Shown piece by piece: positions 63,075 to 64,000 of a stretch of DNA of 64,000 nucleotides. The stretch is from Hoeflea sp. 108 (GTDB lineage Bacteria; Pseudomonadota; Alphaproteobacteria; Rhizobiales; Rhizobiaceae). The notes under the pieces are model-generated. The model was not told where the DNA came from and did not search any database. It saw only the letters and a list, made by a program, of their open reading frames with translations. Where the stretch lies: the NCBI RefSeq assembly GCF_000372965.1, contig NZ_KB890024.1, positions 4,986,304-5,050,303 on the forward strand. Reading direction: 5' to 3'. The number at the start of each line of letters is the position of its first letter. The first letter of the stretch is position 1. The position numbers and the translations under genes were made by a program.

Positions 63075-63614
63075 TCAGAACGGCTTGACGACAACCAGTA
63101 TCACGATGGCGATCATCAGAACCGTCGGGATCTCGTTGACGATGCGCCAGTGGCGCCCCGGCTTTTCGTTACGATCCTCGGCGAAGCGGCGCACCGAAGC
63201 CGATAGATAGCCATGCACGCCCGACAACAGCAACACGCAGGCGATCTTGGCGTGCAGCCAGCCGCCGGAGAAGCCGAAACCCTTCCAGGCAAGCCACAGG
63301 CCGAACACCCACGTGACGATCATCGCGGGGTTGATGATGGCGCGCAGCAGGCGGCGCTCCATCACCTTGAAGGTCTCCGACTGCACCGATCCCTTCTCGG
63401 CATCGACATGATAGACGAATAGCCTGGGCAGATAGAGCATCCCGGCCATCCAGGAGATCACGGCAATCACATGGATGGCCTTGGCCCAGAGGTAGAACCC
63501 GTCGCCGGCAAAGGCAAACAGCACGGCTGTCAGGGCGACGAGGACAACGATCGAGATGATCGCGCGTCGGGCCGCATTGCCGCTGCTCGAAACCGCCGGG
63601 TTCTGACTGCTCAT
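63075..63614 (-). CDS. hemJ: Protoporphyrinogen IX oxidase HemJ
   Basis: A 179-residue inner-membrane protein with four to five helices. The heme-binding His motifs of HemJ are visible in [29 protein letters not shown] (cores [14 protein letters not shown] and RLFVYH) and [15 protein letters not shown]. It oxidises protoporphyrinogen IX in heme synthesis. The ATG at 63614 overlaps the hemE stop (ATGA), so it is translationally coupled to hemE; the larger open frame belongs to hemE in another register. Confidence 0.94.
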   Translation of the reverse strand: MSSQNPAVSSSGNAARRAIISIVVLVALTAVLFAFAGDGFYLWAKAIHVIAVISWMAGMLYLPRLFVYHVDAEKGSVQSETFKVMERRLLRAIINPAMIVTWVFGLWLAWKGFGFSGGWLHAKIACVLLLSGVHGYLSASVRRFAEDRNEKPGRHWRIVNEIPTVLMIAIVILVVVKPF

Positions 63615-64000
63615 TGGCCTGTCGCCTTTCGCACCTGCTTCACCATCGCCTCGACATGCGCCACTGGCGTTTCCGGCGTGATGCCATGTCCAAGGTTGAA
63701 GATCAGCGGACCAGCGCCCAGAGCCTTCAGGATAGCGTCCACGCCCTCCTCCAGTGCCTTGCCGCCTGCCACCAGCCTCAGCGGGTCGAGATTGCCCTGC
63801 ACGGCACCCTCGGCCTGCAGCCGCCATGCCTGGCTCAACGGCACCGTCCAGTCGAGGCCAAGACCGTTGATGCCGGTGCGCTGCCGGTAGGCATCGAGCT
63901 GGGCACCAGCGCCCTTCGGGAAGCCGATGATCGGCACGTCTGGATAGACGGCCCTCACCTTGCGCACGATCTCGGCTACCGGCTTCACGCAGCACATCTC
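63611..64000 (-). CDS. hemE: Uroporphyrinogen decarboxylase, N-terminal part outside the window
   Basis: The last ~129 residues of HemE, which decarboxylates uroporphyrinogen III to coproporphyrinogen III. Conserved C-terminal segments are visible: [18 protein letters not shown] and [12 protein letters not shown]. The gene runs off the right edge, so its start cannot be given. It overlaps hemJ by four bases. In Rhizobiales hemE is a standard neighbour of the chromosomal origin. Confidence 0.95.
   Translation of the reverse strand, partial: EMCCVKPVAEIVRKVRAVYPDVPIIGFPKGAGAQLDAYRQRTGINGLGLDWTVPLSQAWRLQAEGAVQGNLDPLRLVAGGKALEEGVDAILKALGAGPLIFNLGHGITPETPVAHVEAMVKQVRKATGQ

Overview
The window is high-GC, gene-dense bacterial chromosome. 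Gene content and order point to an alphaproteobacterium of the order Rhizobiales (Hyphomicrobiales), probably a Mesorhizobium/Aminobacter-like member of Phyllobacteriaceae. The evidence is the run hemE-hemJ-rho / mnmE-mnmG-rsmG-parA-parB / holA with parS sites, the ccoNOQP-ccoGHIS cluster with an FnrN-type regulator and hemN, and the pccR-bioY-pccB-pccA-mutase propionate cluster. The genus is an inference. I saw no rRNA, tRNA, CRISPR array, transposase or prophage gene.

Left part (1-32 kb): housekeeping and accessory genes in short transcription units. They include a 5'-cut endonuclease/exonuclease/phosphatase protein, leuB, a cold-shock/DUF805 fusion, an SbmA/YddA-like ABC protein, an aldehyde dehydrogenase module (AcoR-like regulator, ALDH, DUF779), two GNAT acetyltransferases, and asd preceded by a possible threonine-rich leader and attenuator. 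Two glycosyltransferases, a bestrophin, a cupin/ACT pair, two GGDEF/EAL proteins, ffh-chorismate mutase-rpsP, a lytic transglycosylase, argG and tex follow. The 24-29 kb stretch is the most accessory-looking part: a decayed GMC-oxidoreductase start, an AT-richer orphan lipoprotein and palindromic intergenic repeats.

Middle (31-46 kb): a ScfR/PccR-type regulator is divergent from bioY-pccB-pccA-mutase, the propionyl-CoA to succinyl-CoA route with a biotin importer in the same operon. galU and ugd (UDP-glucose to UDP-glucuronate) follow on the minus strand.

42.9-52.5 kb: a low-oxygen respiration island. hemN and fnrN share an intergenic FNR/FixK box; a hemerythrin-like gene and ccoN share a perfect box; ccoG has a third. 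ccoNOQP encodes cbb3 oxidase and ccoGHIS its copper delivery and assembly factors. ccoQ and ccoS are short genes located by reading the sequence.

Right end (52.6-64 kb): the origin-proximal block holA, parB, parA, rsmG, mnmG, mnmE, rho, hemJ, hemE, with three parS-like sites between mnmG and mnmE and one inside rsmG. By comparison with other Rhizobiales, oriC should lie a short way beyond the right edge.
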